Below, one piece after another: positions 1 through 7,805 of a stretch of DNA of 64,000 bases. The notes below the pieces were generated by a model. That model did not search any database. It saw nothing but the letters and a program-made list of their open reading frames with translations, and had not been told where the DNA came from. The stretch's first letter is position 1. Each line of letters opens with the position of its first letter. A program made the translations under genes and the position numbers. The DNA is from Mesorhizobium jarvisii (GTDB lineage Bacteria; Pseudomonadota; Alphaproteobacteria; Rhizobiales; Rhizobiaceae), in assembly GCF_003601985.1 (NCBI RefSeq), contig NZ_QZXA01000003.1, positions 372,001 through 436,000 of the forward strand, in the 5' to 3' direction.

Positions 1-89
1 CGCTCGTCCTCGCAGATCGGGCAGTGTTGCAGCGGCGTCTCCGTCGCCGCGAATTGGACGCCGCATTGCAGGCAGAGGAAGCAGGTCAT
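1..89 (-). CDS. MBL-fold metallo-hydrolase, N-terminal fragment
   Basis: Only the first 29 codons lie in the window; the gene runs off the left edge. The visible residues carry two CxxC pairs (Cys6/Cys9 and Cys23/Cys26, the second as CPIC followed by EDE). This zinc-ribbon-like start is typical of a family of rhizobial MBL-fold hydrolases. The ATG is preceded by a GGAG ribosome-binding site. It lies 18 bases after the VWA gene and is probably the last member of that leftward operon. The enzyme assignment rests on the N-terminus alone, so the substrate is unknown. Confidence 0.55.
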   Translation of the reverse strand, partial: MTCFLCLQCGVQFAATETPLQHCPICEDE

Positions 90-107
90 GGTGGCTCCGG
101 AAATTGC

Positions 108-1298
108 TCAGTGTTTTCTGGAAAGCTGCTTCGTTGCGCTTTCGAGCCCGGCCAGCGTCAGCGGGAACATGCGGCCGCCGAAGATGTCGCGGATCATGGC
201 GATCGAATGGGTGTAACCCCAGTTCTTTTCGCTCTCGGGATTGAGCCATACCGCATTCGGCCATTGCTGCAGCAGGCGGCCGAGCCAGACGGCGCCTGCC
301 TCCGGGTTCCAATGCTCGACCGAGCCGCCGGGGTGGGCGATCTCGTAAGGGCTCATCGCGGCGTCGCCGACGACGATCACCTTGTAGTCCGGGCCGTATT
401 TGTGGAGGAGATCGAAGGTCGGAATCACCTCGGCATGGCGGCGGCGATTGTCCTTCCACACGCCCTCGTAGAGGCAGTTGTGGAAGTAAAAATATTCGAG
501 CTGGCGGAATTCGGCACGCGCCGCCGAAAACAGCTCTTCGACAGTTTTAATGTGGTCGTCCATCGAGCCGCCGACATCGAAGAACATCAAAAGCTTGACC
601 GCGTTGCGGCGCTCGGGCCGCGTCTGCACGTCGAGATAGCCATGCTCGGCGGTGGCGTGGATGGTGCCGGGCAGGTCGAATTCCTCCTCGGCGCCCACGC
701 GCACCCAGCGGCGCAGCCGCTTCAGCGCGATCTTGATGTTGCGGGTGCCGAGCTCGACGGCATCGTCGAAATTGCGGAACTCGCGCTTGTCCCAGACCTT
801 CACCGCGCGGCGGTTGCGGCTTTCGTGCTGGCCGATGCGCACGCCTTCGGGATTGTAGCCATAGGCGCCGAAGGGCGAGGTGCCGCCGGTGCCTATCCAT
901 TTCGAGCCGCCCTGATGGCGGCCTTTCTGCTCCTCCAGCCTTTGCTTCAAGGTCTCCATCAGCTTTTCGAAGCCACCGAGCGCCTCGACCAGCTTTTTCT
1001 CCTCCTCGGTCAAATGCTTTTCGGCAAGCCGGCGCAGCCATTCCTCCGGGATGTTGGCAACGTCCACCGCATCCGGTCCGCCCAGCGCTTCAATGCCCTT
1101 GAAGACATGCGCGAATACCTGGTCGAAGCGGTCGATGTGGCGCTCGTCCTTCACCAGAGCGGCGCGGGCCAGGTAATAAAAACCCTCGACGTCATAGTCG
1201 ACCAGCCCGGCTTCCAGTCCTTCCAGCAGTGACAGATATTCCCTGAGCGAGACGGGAACACGTGCGGCCTTCAGTTCGAGGAAGAAGGGGATGAACAT
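108..1298 (-). CDS. VWA domain-containing protein (CoxE-like)
   Basis: A 396-residue cytoplasmic protein with no signal peptide. Residues 1-130 are helical and charged. From about residue 235 the sequence becomes a von Willebrand A fold with a MIDAS-like DxGxS motif at 241-245 (DVGGS), in which the second position differs from the usual DxSxS. Such CoxE/VWA proteins work with MoxR AAA+ ATPases as chaperone-like pairs that insert cofactors or remodel partners, and a MoxR gene lies upstream in the same operon. The start is 7 bases after the GNAT stop with no strong ribosome-binding site, so translational coupling is likely. The client protein is unknown. Confidence 0.8.
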   Translation of the reverse strand: MFIPFFLELKAARVPVSLREYLSLLEGLEAGLVDYDVEGFYYLARAALVKDERHIDRFDQVFAHVFKGIEALGGPDAVDVANIPEEWLRRLAEKHLTEEEKKLVEALGGFEKLMETLKQRLEEQKGRHQGGSKWIGTGGTSPFGAYGYNPEGVRIGQHESRNRRAVKVWDKREFRNFDDAVELGTRNIKIALKRLRRWVRVGAEEEFDLPGTIHATAEHGYLDVQTRPERRNAVKLLMFFDVGGSMDDHIKTVEELFSAARAEFRQLEYFYFHNCLYEGVWKDNRRRHAEVIPTFDLLHKYGPDYKVIVVGDAAMSPYEIAHPGGSVEHWNPEAGAVWLGRLLQQWPNAVWLNPESEKNWGYTHSIAMIRDIFGGRMFPLTLAGLESATKQLSRKH

Positions 1299-1305
1299 TG
1301 TCTAT

Positions 1306-1752
1306 CTACAGCAGATCATACTCGATGAAGCCGGTGCGGCGCGCCACGTGGTCGTAGAGCTTGCGCGCCGTGGCATTGGTTTCGTGCGTCATCCAGTAGA
1401 CATTCTTGACGCCGATCTTTGCCGCTTCCTGCTTTACGGCATTGATCAGCGCCGCACCGATGCCCTTGCCGCGCACGTCCGGGTCGGCGAACAAGTCCTG
1501 CAGGTAGCAGTTGTTTTTCTCGGACCAGCCTGAGCGATGGTAGAGATAGTGGGTGAGGCCGACCGCCTTGCCGTCGAGCGTGGCGATAAAACCCTTCGGC
1601 TCGAATTCGCCTTCCGTGAACAGCCGCTTCCAGGTGACGGCATAGACCTCTTCCGGCAGCCTGGTTTCATAGAAGGTAAGGTAGTCGGTCCACAGGCGCT
1701 TCCAGTCGGCGTGGTCGGACTGTGCGAGCGGGCGGACAATAATCTCGGACAT
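1306..1752 (-). CDS. GNAT family N-acetyltransferase
   Basis: A 148-residue single-domain acetyltransferase. The acetyl-CoA-binding motif A is visible as VRGKGIGAALI near residues 92-102, and the C-terminal part has the usual NATARKLYD pattern. The start has a clear GGAG site. It sits between the MoxR gene (78 bases upstream) and the VWA gene (7 bases downstream), so it is transcribed with them, but nothing shows that it acts on them. The acceptor could be a small amine or a protein; the sequence does not tell. Confidence 0.85.
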   Translation of the reverse strand: MSEIIVRPLAQSDHADWKRLWTDYLTFYETRLPEEVYAVTWKRLFTEGEFEPKGFIATLDGKAVGLTHYLYHRSGWSEKNNCYLQDLFADPDVRGKGIGAALINAVKQEAAKIGVKNVYWMTHETNATARKLYDHVARRTGFIEYDLL

Positions 1753-1830
1753 TTCATCTCCTGCGAAAGGTTGTGGCCGAAGCTGCCGTCCTGTCCGGCC
1801 CGCCGCAACGGTCCACGGTCGGGGAAAGCG

Positions 1831-2670
1831 CTATTGCTGTCTTCTGGCCATGAAGGCCAGGCGCTCGAACAGATGCACGTCCTGTTCGTTCTTCAGCAGT
1901 GCGCCATGCAGTTTGGGCAATGCGTTCTTCGGGTCGGCGCGTAAATCCTCGGGTGCGATGTCGTCTGCGACCAGCAGGCGGATCCAGTCGAGCGCCTCGG
2001 AGGTCGACGGCTTCTTCTTCAGGCCGGGGACCTCGCGGATCTCGTAGAACTGGGTAAGTGCCGCGCGCACCAGATTCTGCTTGATACCGGGATAATGGAC
2101 GTCGACGATCCTGTGCAGCGTGTCGACGTCGGGAAAGCGGATGTAGTGGAAGAAGCAGCGGCGCAGGAAGGCGTCCGGCAGTTCCTTCTCATTGTTGGAG
2201 GTGATGATGACGATCGGCCTGATAGCAGCGCGGATGGTCTCGCCGGTCTCGTAGACGAAGAACTCCATCCGGTCGAGTTCCTGCAGAAGGTCGTTGGGGA
2301 ACTCGATGTCGGCCTTGTCGATCTCGTCGATGAGGAGCACAACCTTCTTGCCCGCCGCGAACGCCTCCCAGAGCTTGCCGCGCTTGATGTAGTTCTTGAT
2401 GTCGTTGAACCTGGCATCGCCGAGCTGGCTGTCGCGCAGCCGTGACACGGCGTCATACTCGTAAAGGCCTTGCTGCGCCCGCGTCGTCGATTTGACGTGC
2501 CATTCGATGAGATCGAGGCCAAGTGCCGCCGCCACCTGGCGGGCAAGCTCGGTCTTGCCGGTGCCGGGCTCGCCCTTGACCAGCAGGGGCCGCTCCAGCG
2601 CGATCGCCGCGTTGACGGCCACCATCAGATCCTTGTCGGCGACATAGGCCGCCGTGCCTTCGAAACGCAT
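1831..2670 (-). CDS. MoxR family AAA+ ATPase
   Basis: A 279-residue AAA+ ATPase. Walker A is GEPGTGKT at 33-40 and Walker B is LLIDEID at 112-118, followed by sensor-type sequence (ITSNNEKELPDAFLRRC). The ATG at 2670 was chosen because AAGGAG lies just upstream; an in-frame GTG further out would place that site inside the gene. MoxR ATPases act with VWA-domain partners, and one is encoded two genes downstream. It is the first gene of the leftward operon MoxR-GNAT-VWA-MBL. Target unknown. Confidence 0.88.
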   Translation of the reverse strand: MRFEGTAAYVADKDLMVAVNAAIALERPLLVKGEPGTGKTELARQVAAALGLDLIEWHVKSTTRAQQGLYEYDAVSRLRDSQLGDARFNDIKNYIKRGKLWEAFAAGKKVVLLIDEIDKADIEFPNDLLQELDRMEFFVYETGETIRAAIRPIVIITSNNEKELPDAFLRRCFFHYIRFPDVDTLHRIVDVHYPGIKQNLVRAALTQFYEIREVPGLKKKPSTSEALDWIRLLVADDIAPEDLRADPKNALPKLHGALLKNEQDVHLFERLAFMARRQQ

Positions 2671-2806
2671 TTTTGCTCCTTGGTTCACCCTGTGACCGTA
2701 AGGACGCCGCCCGGCCTGTGCAAGGGTGCAGCGCGGATGGCGAATAAAGCCGCCGAGACTGCCGGTCTCACTGGCGCTCGACCGATGAGCGGCCTATATT
2801 GGGAGG

Positions 2807-2945
2807 GACGGTCTGTGCTTCCCGGCAGGAGAACATTTTCCCCGGGGCCTTAACGATCCTTAGGGAGCTGTCCCTGGGAAGACCCGTGGGTTTTCTCACA
2901 CGGCGCCCACCTACTTTGTAGGTTCCCGGGATCGCTCTCTCCACC
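2807..2945 (+). ncRNA. ssrS: 6S RNA (candidate)
   Basis: This gene-free stretch directly precedes the 5-formyltetrahydrofolate cyclo-ligase gene, the classic location of 6S RNA, a regulator that binds sigma-70 RNA polymerase. A TATATT -10 box at 2795-2800 predicts a start near 2807. The ends can pair imperfectly (GGAGGGACGGT against ATCGCTCTCTCC). Interior segments GGCCTTAACG and TAGGTTCCCGGG look like the conserved parts of proteobacterial 6S RNAs. Exact ends are approximate, and no covariance-model search was possible. Confidence 0.68.
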
Positions 2946-3059
2946 GGTTGTGTGGATCGTCACTTCTTGCCCCTGTATCCACGCATTTCGGTGGATGATG
3001 CGGTGGAAAACGTCGCTCCCAAAACGCAATCCCGATCCGGCCTTTTCTATCGTCCGCGC

Positions 3060-3647
3060 ATGACATCTCTCAAAGACCAGAAAAAACAGCTGCGACTCCA
3101 GGCGCTTGGACGCCGCGATGCGCTCGATGAATTCTGGCGGGTGGAGATGGCGCTCGAAATGGCAGAGACGGCGCGCGATCATCTCGCCATCGAGCCCGGC
3201 CAAATCGTCTCCGGCTTCTGGCCGATGCGTTCGGAAGTCGACGTAAGGCCCTTGATGTTTGCCTTGCGTGAACAGGGCGCGAGGCTTTGCCTGCCCGCCA
3301 TTCTCGACAAGACCACGATCGTCTTTCGCGAACTGGTGCGCGGCGCGCCGATGGTCGACATGGGCTTCGGCACGGTCGGGCCCCATGAAGAGGCCGAGGT
3401 GCTCGATCCCGAGGTGATGCTGGTGCCGCTCGCCGCCTTCGACGCGCGCGGCCACCGCATCGGCTATGGCGCCGGCTATTACGACCGCGCGATCGCGAAG
3501 CTCGTCGACAAGGGGCATACGCCCCGGCTGATCGGCATCGCCTTCGACTGCCAGGAGGTGGCACAGGTTCCGGACGAGAACCATGACGTGGTCATCCCGG
3601 AAATACTCACCGAGAGCGGGTTGCGCCGCTTCACGCCAAAATTGTAG
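3060..3647 (+). CDS. 5-formyltetrahydrofolate cyclo-ligase
   Basis: A 195-residue enzyme that converts 5-formyl-THF and ATP to 5,10-methenyl-THF, salvaging folate one-carbon units in the cytosol. The family signature GYGAGYYDR is at 135-143, in a region that forms the nucleotide-binding loop. The length is normal. The ATG at 3060 matches family N-termini (TSLKDQKKQLR) better than the upstream in-frame extension, which would run into the 6S region. It follows the candidate 6S RNA, and co-transcription with it (as for ygfA in E. coli) is likely. Confidence 0.93.
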   Translation: MTSLKDQKKQLRLQALGRRDALDEFWRVEMALEMAETARDHLAIEPGQIVSGFWPMRSEVDVRPLMFALREQGARLCLPAILDKTTIVFRELVRGAPMVDMGFGTVGPHEEAEVLDPEVMLVPLAAFDARGHRIGYGAGYYDRAIAKLVDKGHTPRLIGIAFDCQEVAQVPDENHDVVIPEILTESGLRRFTPKL

Positions 3648-3717
3648 ATAATGGAGGCATGATCTTTTCGCGGATGTCATGCAGCTTTTGCTTCGCTGAC
3701 TTTCGGTGCGGGATCAT

Positions 3718-4542
3718 ATGAGACTTCTCTTCCTCGGTGACATGGTCGGAAAAACGGGACGCACGGCGGTGTGGGAACAACTGCCCGGCCTGATATCGGA
3801 CTTCAAACTCGATTTCGTCATCGTCAATGGCGAGAATGCCGCCGGCGGCTTCGGCATCACCGAGGAGATCTTTCGCGAGACCATCGCGGCGGGCGCCGAT
3901 GTCGTAACCACCGGCAATCATGTCTGGGATCAGCGCGATGCGCTGGCCTTCGCGCCGCGCGAAGAACGCTTCCTACGTCCGTCGAATTTTCCCAAAGGCA
4001 CACCCGGGCGCGGCTCCGGCGTCTACATCGCCAGAAGCGGCGCGCGCGTGCTGGTCGCCAACATCATGGGCCGGGTGTTCATGCATCCCGAACTCGACGA
4101 TCCGTTCCAGGCCGGCGAACGCGAGCTTGCCGCCTGCCCGCTCGGCGAACAGGCGGATGCGGTGGTGATCGACTTCCATGCCGAGGCAACCTCGGAAAAG
4201 ATGTGCTTCGCGCATTTTGTCGACGGCCGCGCCAGCCTAGTCGTCGGCACCCACACCCACCAGCCGACCGCAGACCACCAGATCCTCAATGGCGGCACCG
4301 GCTATCTGTCGGATGCCGGCATGTGCGGCGACTATGATTCCTCGCTCGGCATGGACAAGGAGGAACCGCTCAACCGGTTCCTGTCGAAAGTGCCGAAGGG
4401 GCGCTTCGAGGCAGCGACCGGCCCGGCGACCTTGTGTGGGGTCGGTGTCAATATTTCCGATCGTACCGGACTGACCGAGAAGATCGCGCCGTTTCGTCGC
4501 GGGCCCAGACTGGAAGAAACGGCTCCATCCTTCTGGTCATGA
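3718..4542 (+). CDS. YmdB/TIGR00282-type metallophosphoesterase
   Basis: A 274-residue calcineurin-like phosphoesterase. Metal-binding motifs are in order: FLGDMVG at the N-terminus (Asp8), VNGENAAGG, TTGNHVWD, and GTHTHQPTAD near the C-terminus. Members of this family are cyclic-nucleotide phosphodiesterases that affect RNA decay or biofilm formation in Firmicutes; the role in alphaproteobacteria is not established. The second ATG (3718) gives the conserved start MRLLFLGD. It follows 5-FCL by 70 bases, a pairing common in Rhizobiales. Confidence 0.88.
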   Translation: MRLLFLGDMVGKTGRTAVWEQLPGLISDFKLDFVIVNGENAAGGFGITEEIFRETIAAGADVVTTGNHVWDQRDALAFAPREERFLRPSNFPKGTPGRGSGVYIARSGARVLVANIMGRVFMHPELDDPFQAGERELAACPLGEQADAVVIDFHAEATSEKMCFAHFVDGRASLVVGTHTHQPTADHQILNGGTGYLSDAGMCGDYDSSLGMDKEEPLNRFLSKVPKGRFEAATGPATLCGVGVNISDRTGLTEKIAPFRRGPRLEETAPSFWS

Positions 4543-4620
4543 CATTGATATCGGCGCGCGCAGTACCTAACTGCCGACGACATCTGCTTCAGATCGTTAA
4601 AAGAGGGGACAACGACCTCC

Positions 4621-5388
4621 ATGCAGCTTATCGAATTTCTTGCGCCGCATTTTCAATTCGTTTCCGATCCAACCGCATGGGTCGCCTTGCTGACGCTGGT
4701 GGTGCTCGAGATTGTGCTCGGCATCGACAATCTGATCTTCATCTCGATCCTGACCAACAAGCTGCCGGAAGCGCAGCGGGCCCGCGCCCGCCGGCTCGGC
4801 ATTTCGGCGGCGCTGGTCATGCGGCTGGTGCTGCTGGCCACCATTTCGATCATCGTCCAACTGACGACGCCGGTCTTCACCGCCTTCGGCCATGGCTTCT
4901 CCTGGCGCGACCTGATCCTGATCGCCGGCGGCCTGTTCCTGGTGTGGAAGGCGACCAAGGAGATCCATCACACGGTCGATCCCGACGACCACAAGGACAC
5001 GATGATGGGTGAGACGCTCAAGATCTCGCTTGCCGGCGCGATCTTCCAGATCCTGCTGCTCGACCTCGTCTTTTCGATCGATTCCATCATCACCGCCGTC
5101 GGCATGACCGACGAGATCGCCATCATGTACATCGCCGTGATCGTGGCCGTCAGCGTGATGATGCTGGCGGCGGGTCCGCTGGCCAACTTCATCGCCAAGA
5201 ACCCCAGCATCGTCATGCTGGCCCTGGGCTTCCTGTTGATGATCGGCATGACGCTGATCGCCGACGGCATGGGCTACCACGTGCCCAAGGGCTACATCTA
5301 CGCGGCGATGGGTTTCTCGGCCCTGGTCGAGGGGCTCAACATGCTGGCGCGGCGGCGCAGGAAAGCGAAGCCCGGCGACGGGCATTGA
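4621..5388 (+). CDS. TerC family integral membrane protein
   Basis: A 255-residue inner-membrane protein with about seven hydrophobic segments. The two hallmark acidic repeats are seen as GIDNLIF and [12 protein letters not shown]. TerC-family proteins are linked to tellurite resistance and, more recently, to manganese or other metal efflux. The C-terminus is a short basic tail (ARRRRKAK). An AGAGGGGAC ribosome-binding region precedes the ATG. I looked for a yybP-ykoY manganese riboswitch upstream and did not see one. The gene converges with the SRPBCC operon. Confidence 0.9.
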   Translation: MQLIEFLAPHFQFVSDPTAWVALLTLVVLEIVLGIDNLIFISILTNKLPEAQRARARRLGISAALVMRLVLLATISIIVQLTTPVFTAFGHGFSWRDLILIAGGLFLVWKATKEIHHTVDPDDHKDTMMGETLKISLAGAIFQILLLDLVFSIDSIITAVGMTDEIAIMYIAVIVAVSVMMLAAGPLANFIAKNPSIVMLALGFLLMIGMTLIADGMGYHVPKGYIYAAMGFSALVEGLNMLARRRRKAKPGDGH

Positions 5389-5408
5389 GCATCGGGGTGT
5401 TGGGGCAT

Positions 5409-5876
5409 CTAACGCCCCGGCACGCCCTTCGGGTGGCGGTCGCCTATCAGGCCAAGCGTCAGACCCTGTTCCAGCCAGGCCTTGGCGCCGGCCAGCACCA
5501 GCGTGAAGCCACCGGTCGAGCCGATCGCTTCCTTAACCTGCTCGTCGCCCGTCCCGGCGAAACCGAAGTTACGGACCTCGAGAAAGGTCGCATCCCCGGG
5601 CATTTCGTTGAAGGTCCAGACCACCGTGGTCGGCGGATCGCTCCATTGCATGACGATCCTTTCGTTCCTGACGATCTCGCTGGCCTTGGCTGTCGTCGAG
5701 ACGCCATACATGCGCCATTCCCAGCGGACCTCCTTGCCGCTGTCCAGCCGGTCGCTGCCATGAGTGAACCAGAATTTGGTGGTGACGGCTGGATCGACGA
5801 TGGCCTCGAACACTTCGGCGACAGGCCGCCGGATCAGCATGCCGGCTTCGGCTGTCGGGGTTTCGCGGATCTCCAT
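5409..5876 (-). CDS. SRPBCC domain protein (AHSA1-like)
   Basis: A 155-residue protein of the START/AHSA1-type hydrophobic-ligand-binding fold. RRPVAEVFEAIVDPAVTTKFW near the N-terminus is the characteristic opening helix-strand of this family. The ATG at 5876 has AAGGAG upstream. It is the last gene of a four-gene leftward operon (SRPBCC, VOC, VOC, SRPBCC) read away from an ArsR repressor. ArsR-SRPBCC pairs are common in proteobacteria, but the ligand is usually unknown, and it is unknown here. Confidence 0.85.
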   Translation of the reverse strand: MEIRETPTAEAGMLIRRPVAEVFEAIVDPAVTTKFWFTHGSDRLDSGKEVRWEWRMYGVSTTAKASEIVRNERIVMQWSDPPTTVVWTFNEMPGDATFLEVRNFGFAGTGDEQVKEAIGSTGGFTLVLAGAKAWLEQGLTLGLIGDRHPKGVPGR

Positions 5877-5902
5877 GGCGGTCTCCTTTCTGGCCTTGGC
5901 GC

Positions 5903-6265
5903 TCACCAGGCGTCGGGCTCGCGCAGCATGTGGACGACGCTGGCCGGGTTGGTGATCCAGCCGCCGCGAAAGCCTTCGCCCAAGGGCTCGATGGCATCGC
6001 AACGCACGACGCCGGCCTCGGCGAGGTGTGCGGCAGCGGTCGTGAAATCCTCGGTGAACAGTTCCAGCCAGACCTCGGCTTGGCTAAACATCGGCGCCTC
6101 GTCGATCCATAGGCGGTTTGGCCCGAGCTCGAAGCCGATCGCCGGCGCCTTGGCGGTGAATGGCTTCAGGCCGACGATATCGCGGTAGAAGGCGATCGTC
6201 GCCTCAAACTGATGCGGCGGCACCTTCATGGCGATGTTGATGCCGCCGGTGATTTTCGTCGTCAT
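5903..6265 (-). CDS. VOC family protein (glyoxalase/bleomycin-resistance fold)
   Basis: A 120-residue single-module vicinal-oxygen-chelate protein (FYRDIVGLKPF, then ELGPNRLWID, WLELFTED and GWITNPASV). The second ATG was taken because GGAG lies at the right distance upstream. It is the third gene of the SRPBCC/VOC operon, 57 bases after the preceding gene's start-proximal neighbour and 26 bases before the last. Function could be a dioxygenase, a lyase or simple ligand binding; the substrate is not evident. Confidence 0.82.
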   Translation of the reverse strand: MTTKITGGINIAMKVPPHQFEATIAFYRDIVGLKPFTAKAPAIGFELGPNRLWIDEAPMFSQAEVWLELFTEDFTTAAAHLAEAGVVRCDAIEPLGEGFRGGWITNPASVVHMLREPDAW

Positions 6266-6322
6266 TGCTGTCTCCATTGCGCTGCGCTTGGGTGTCTTCG
6301 TGATCGTTTCGGCCAGGTTCGG

Positions 6323-6715
6323 TCAGGCCAGGTTGACTTGCCAGGAGACACCAAACCTGTCGTTCAACCACGCAAAGCGGCGGCTGAAACCGTAATTGTC
6401 GGGTGGCATCAGGAACCCGCCATCCTTCGCCAGTGCGTCGACGATGCGGTCCAGTTCCTCCGAGGAGGAGCAGTCGATATAGAACGAGACCGACGGCGTG
6501 AAGCCGAAGGCGTGGTGCACGGGGCTGTTGAAGACCATGACGTCCAGGCCGGCGATCGAAGCGCGCGCCAGCTTCAGCGTCCCTTCCGGGCCATCCTCAC
6601 CGGCGCCATAGCGGGTGATGTCGAGGATGTTGCTGCCGGGAATGGTCTCGCAATAAAGCGCCATCGCCTCCTCGGCCTTGCCCTCGAACATCAGGAACGG
6701 TGTTACTTTCGTCAT
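6323..6715 (-). CDS. VOC family protein (PhnB-like)
   Basis: A 130-residue protein of the PhnB / 3-demethylubiquinone methyltransferase-like VOC group: FLMFEGKAEEAMALY at the start, ISFYIDC-like central part (VSFYIDCSS) and the terminal NDRFGVSWQVN. Start at 6715 is supported by GGAGG. It overlaps no gene but lies 22 bases downstream of the first SRPBCC gene of the operon. Despite family names it is not a methyltransferase. The specific role is unknown. Confidence 0.85.
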   Translation of the reverse strand: MTKVTPFLMFEGKAEEAMALYCETIPGSNILDITRYGAGEDGPEGTLKLARASIAGLDVMVFNSPVHHAFGFTPSVSFYIDCSSSEELDRIVDALAKDGGFLMPPDNYGFSRRFAWLNDRFGVSWQVNLA

Positions 6716-6737
6716 CGCTGGCCTCCGTTTTCGCTGC

Positions 6738-7220
6738 TCAAACATTGGTCTCGTTGGCGGGTTCGCCCTTCATCTCGCTGCGGTAATAGCCGTCGCGCAG
6801 ATTGATGCCGTATTCGACATAAGCCTTCATGCAGGCCAGCATCTGCGACCAACCCTCGCAGTTGAGGTAGGATTTCTTCAGGCCGACCGCGCCTTCCTGC
6901 CAGCCGCTTTCGGCGATGGTGACAAAGGTGCCGCCATCGTCCAGCTGTTCGAAATTCATCTCGATGCGGGTCTTGTAGGCCGGCTTGCCGTCGGCGTCGG
7001 TGGCGTCCCAGCGCAGCACGATACGGCTGTCCCTGACCACCTCGTCGACCTCGACCGGCACCGTGCCCCACCAGACGACGCTGGTGCCGGTCTTGAGCGG
7101 TGCGCTGGCGCCGCCGATGGTGGTGAAATAGCCGCTCAGCTTCCTGGGGTTGATGACGGCGTCGAAGACTTCGGCGACCGGTTTGCCGATGCGGCCGGAA
7201 ACGCGGAATCCAAGAGACAT
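6738..7220 (-). CDS. SRPBCC domain protein (AHSA1-like), first gene of operon
   Basis: A 160-residue SRPBCC/AHSA1-type protein: GRIGKPVAEVFDAVINPRKL opens the fold and GWSQMLACMKAYVEYG forms the closing helix. The ATG at 7220 is preferred over a GTG six bases upstream because GGAG is eight bases before it. This is the first gene of the leftward operon whose promoter overlaps the ArsR promoter, so ArsR very probably represses it. The paired SRPBCC and VOC proteins suggest handling of a small hydrophobic or reactive compound (inference). Confidence 0.85.
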   Translation of the reverse strand: MSLGFRVSGRIGKPVAEVFDAVINPRKLSGYFTTIGGASAPLKTGTSVVWWGTVPVEVDEVVRDSRIVLRWDATDADGKPAYKTRIEMNFEQLDDGGTFVTIAESGWQEGAVGLKKSYLNCEGWSQMLACMKAYVEYGINLRDGYYRSEMKGEPANETNV

Positions 7221-7236
7221 ATCCACAGCTCCATCC

Positions 7237-7278
7237 TTGATCGGTTCGACGATATGTTATATAAACATAACATGTCAA
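7237..7278. promoter_or_regulatory. Overlapping divergent promoters with ArsR operator
   Basis: Rightward promoter: TTGATC (7237-7242), 17-base spacer, TATAAA (7260-7265), predicting a start at about 7272, the A of the arsR ATG. Leftward promoter: TTGACA (7278-7273), 18-base spacer, TATCGT (7254-7249) for the SRPBCC/VOC operon. An inverted repeat ATGTTAT-N6-ATAACAT spans 7254-7273 inside both promoters and is the likely ArsR operator. Confidence 0.65.
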
Positions 7279-7595
7279 GTCGATCGCAAGATGACAATGT
7301 TTTCAAGGCGCTGGCGCACCCGCGCCGGCGCGAAATGCTCGATCGGCTGAAGGACGAACCGAAGACCACCGGTATGCTGTGCGATGCCTTCCCCGACATC
7401 GACCGCTGCACCGTCATGCTGCACCTCAAGGTGCTGGAGGAGGCGGAGCTGATCGTCGCGCGCCGCGACGGACGCGAGCGCTGGAACCATCTCAACGCAC
7501 TGCCGATCAAGCAGATCCACGACCGCTGGATCAGCCAGTATGCCGGCCATGCGCTCAGCATCATCGACCGGCTGAAGTCCGATCTGGAGGCATGA
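7272..7595 (+). CDS. ArsR family transcriptional regulator
   Basis: A 107-residue winged-helix repressor. It has VFKALAHPRRREMLDRL at the N-terminus, a recognition region CTVMLHLKVLEEAELI and wing RRDGRERWNHLN. There are no clustered cysteines, so it is not an obvious metal sensor and belongs to the ArsR type found beside SRPBCC genes. No ribosome-binding site precedes the ATG, and the predicted transcription start coincides with it, pointing to a leaderless mRNA. An alternative ATG at 7254 lies inside the operator. It is divergent from the SRPBCC/VOC operon and probably autorepressed. Confidence 0.85.
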   Translation: MSSRSQDDNVFKALAHPRRREMLDRLKDEPKTTGMLCDAFPDIDRCTVMLHLKVLEEAELIVARRDGRERWNHLNALPIKQIHDRWISQYAGHALSIIDRLKSDLEA

Positions 7596-7736
7596 GCGCC
7601 TGTAGACGTCCTTGTTGGCTGCCGGCAGCACGGCGCGGCTGGACGAATTGAGCCGATTTATCTATAAGCCGGCCATTCCGGCAGAGAACGCCGTGCTTCC
7701 ACGGGTTGCACCTGGGACGCTCTGAAATTTGAATTC

Positions 7737-7782
7737 GAGCATTTTGCAAGGGCGAGGTGATCCACCTGGCTGCGAGATGCTC
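7737..7782. repeat. Intergenic palindromic element
   Basis: Nested inverted repeat in the gap before yebC: outer arms GAGCAT (7737-7742) and ATGCTC (7777-7782), inner arms AGGTG (7755-7759) and CACCT (7763-7767). It resembles the dispersed palindromes common between genes of Mesorhizobium and relatives. No gene or promoter was recognised in it. Confidence 0.45.
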
Positions 7783-7805
7783 TAGCCGAACACGACAGGG
7801 GTGCC

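Noticed and set aside
24..1232. Long plus-strand open frame opposite the VWA gene
   Set aside because: It is antisense to a well-supported gene; its composition is Ala/Leu/Arg-rich without any family motif, as expected from GC-rich codon bias.
4543..4620. Manganese (yybP-ykoY) riboswitch upstream of the TerC gene
   Set aside because: The 78-base gap is too short and lacks the conserved core of that riboswitch.
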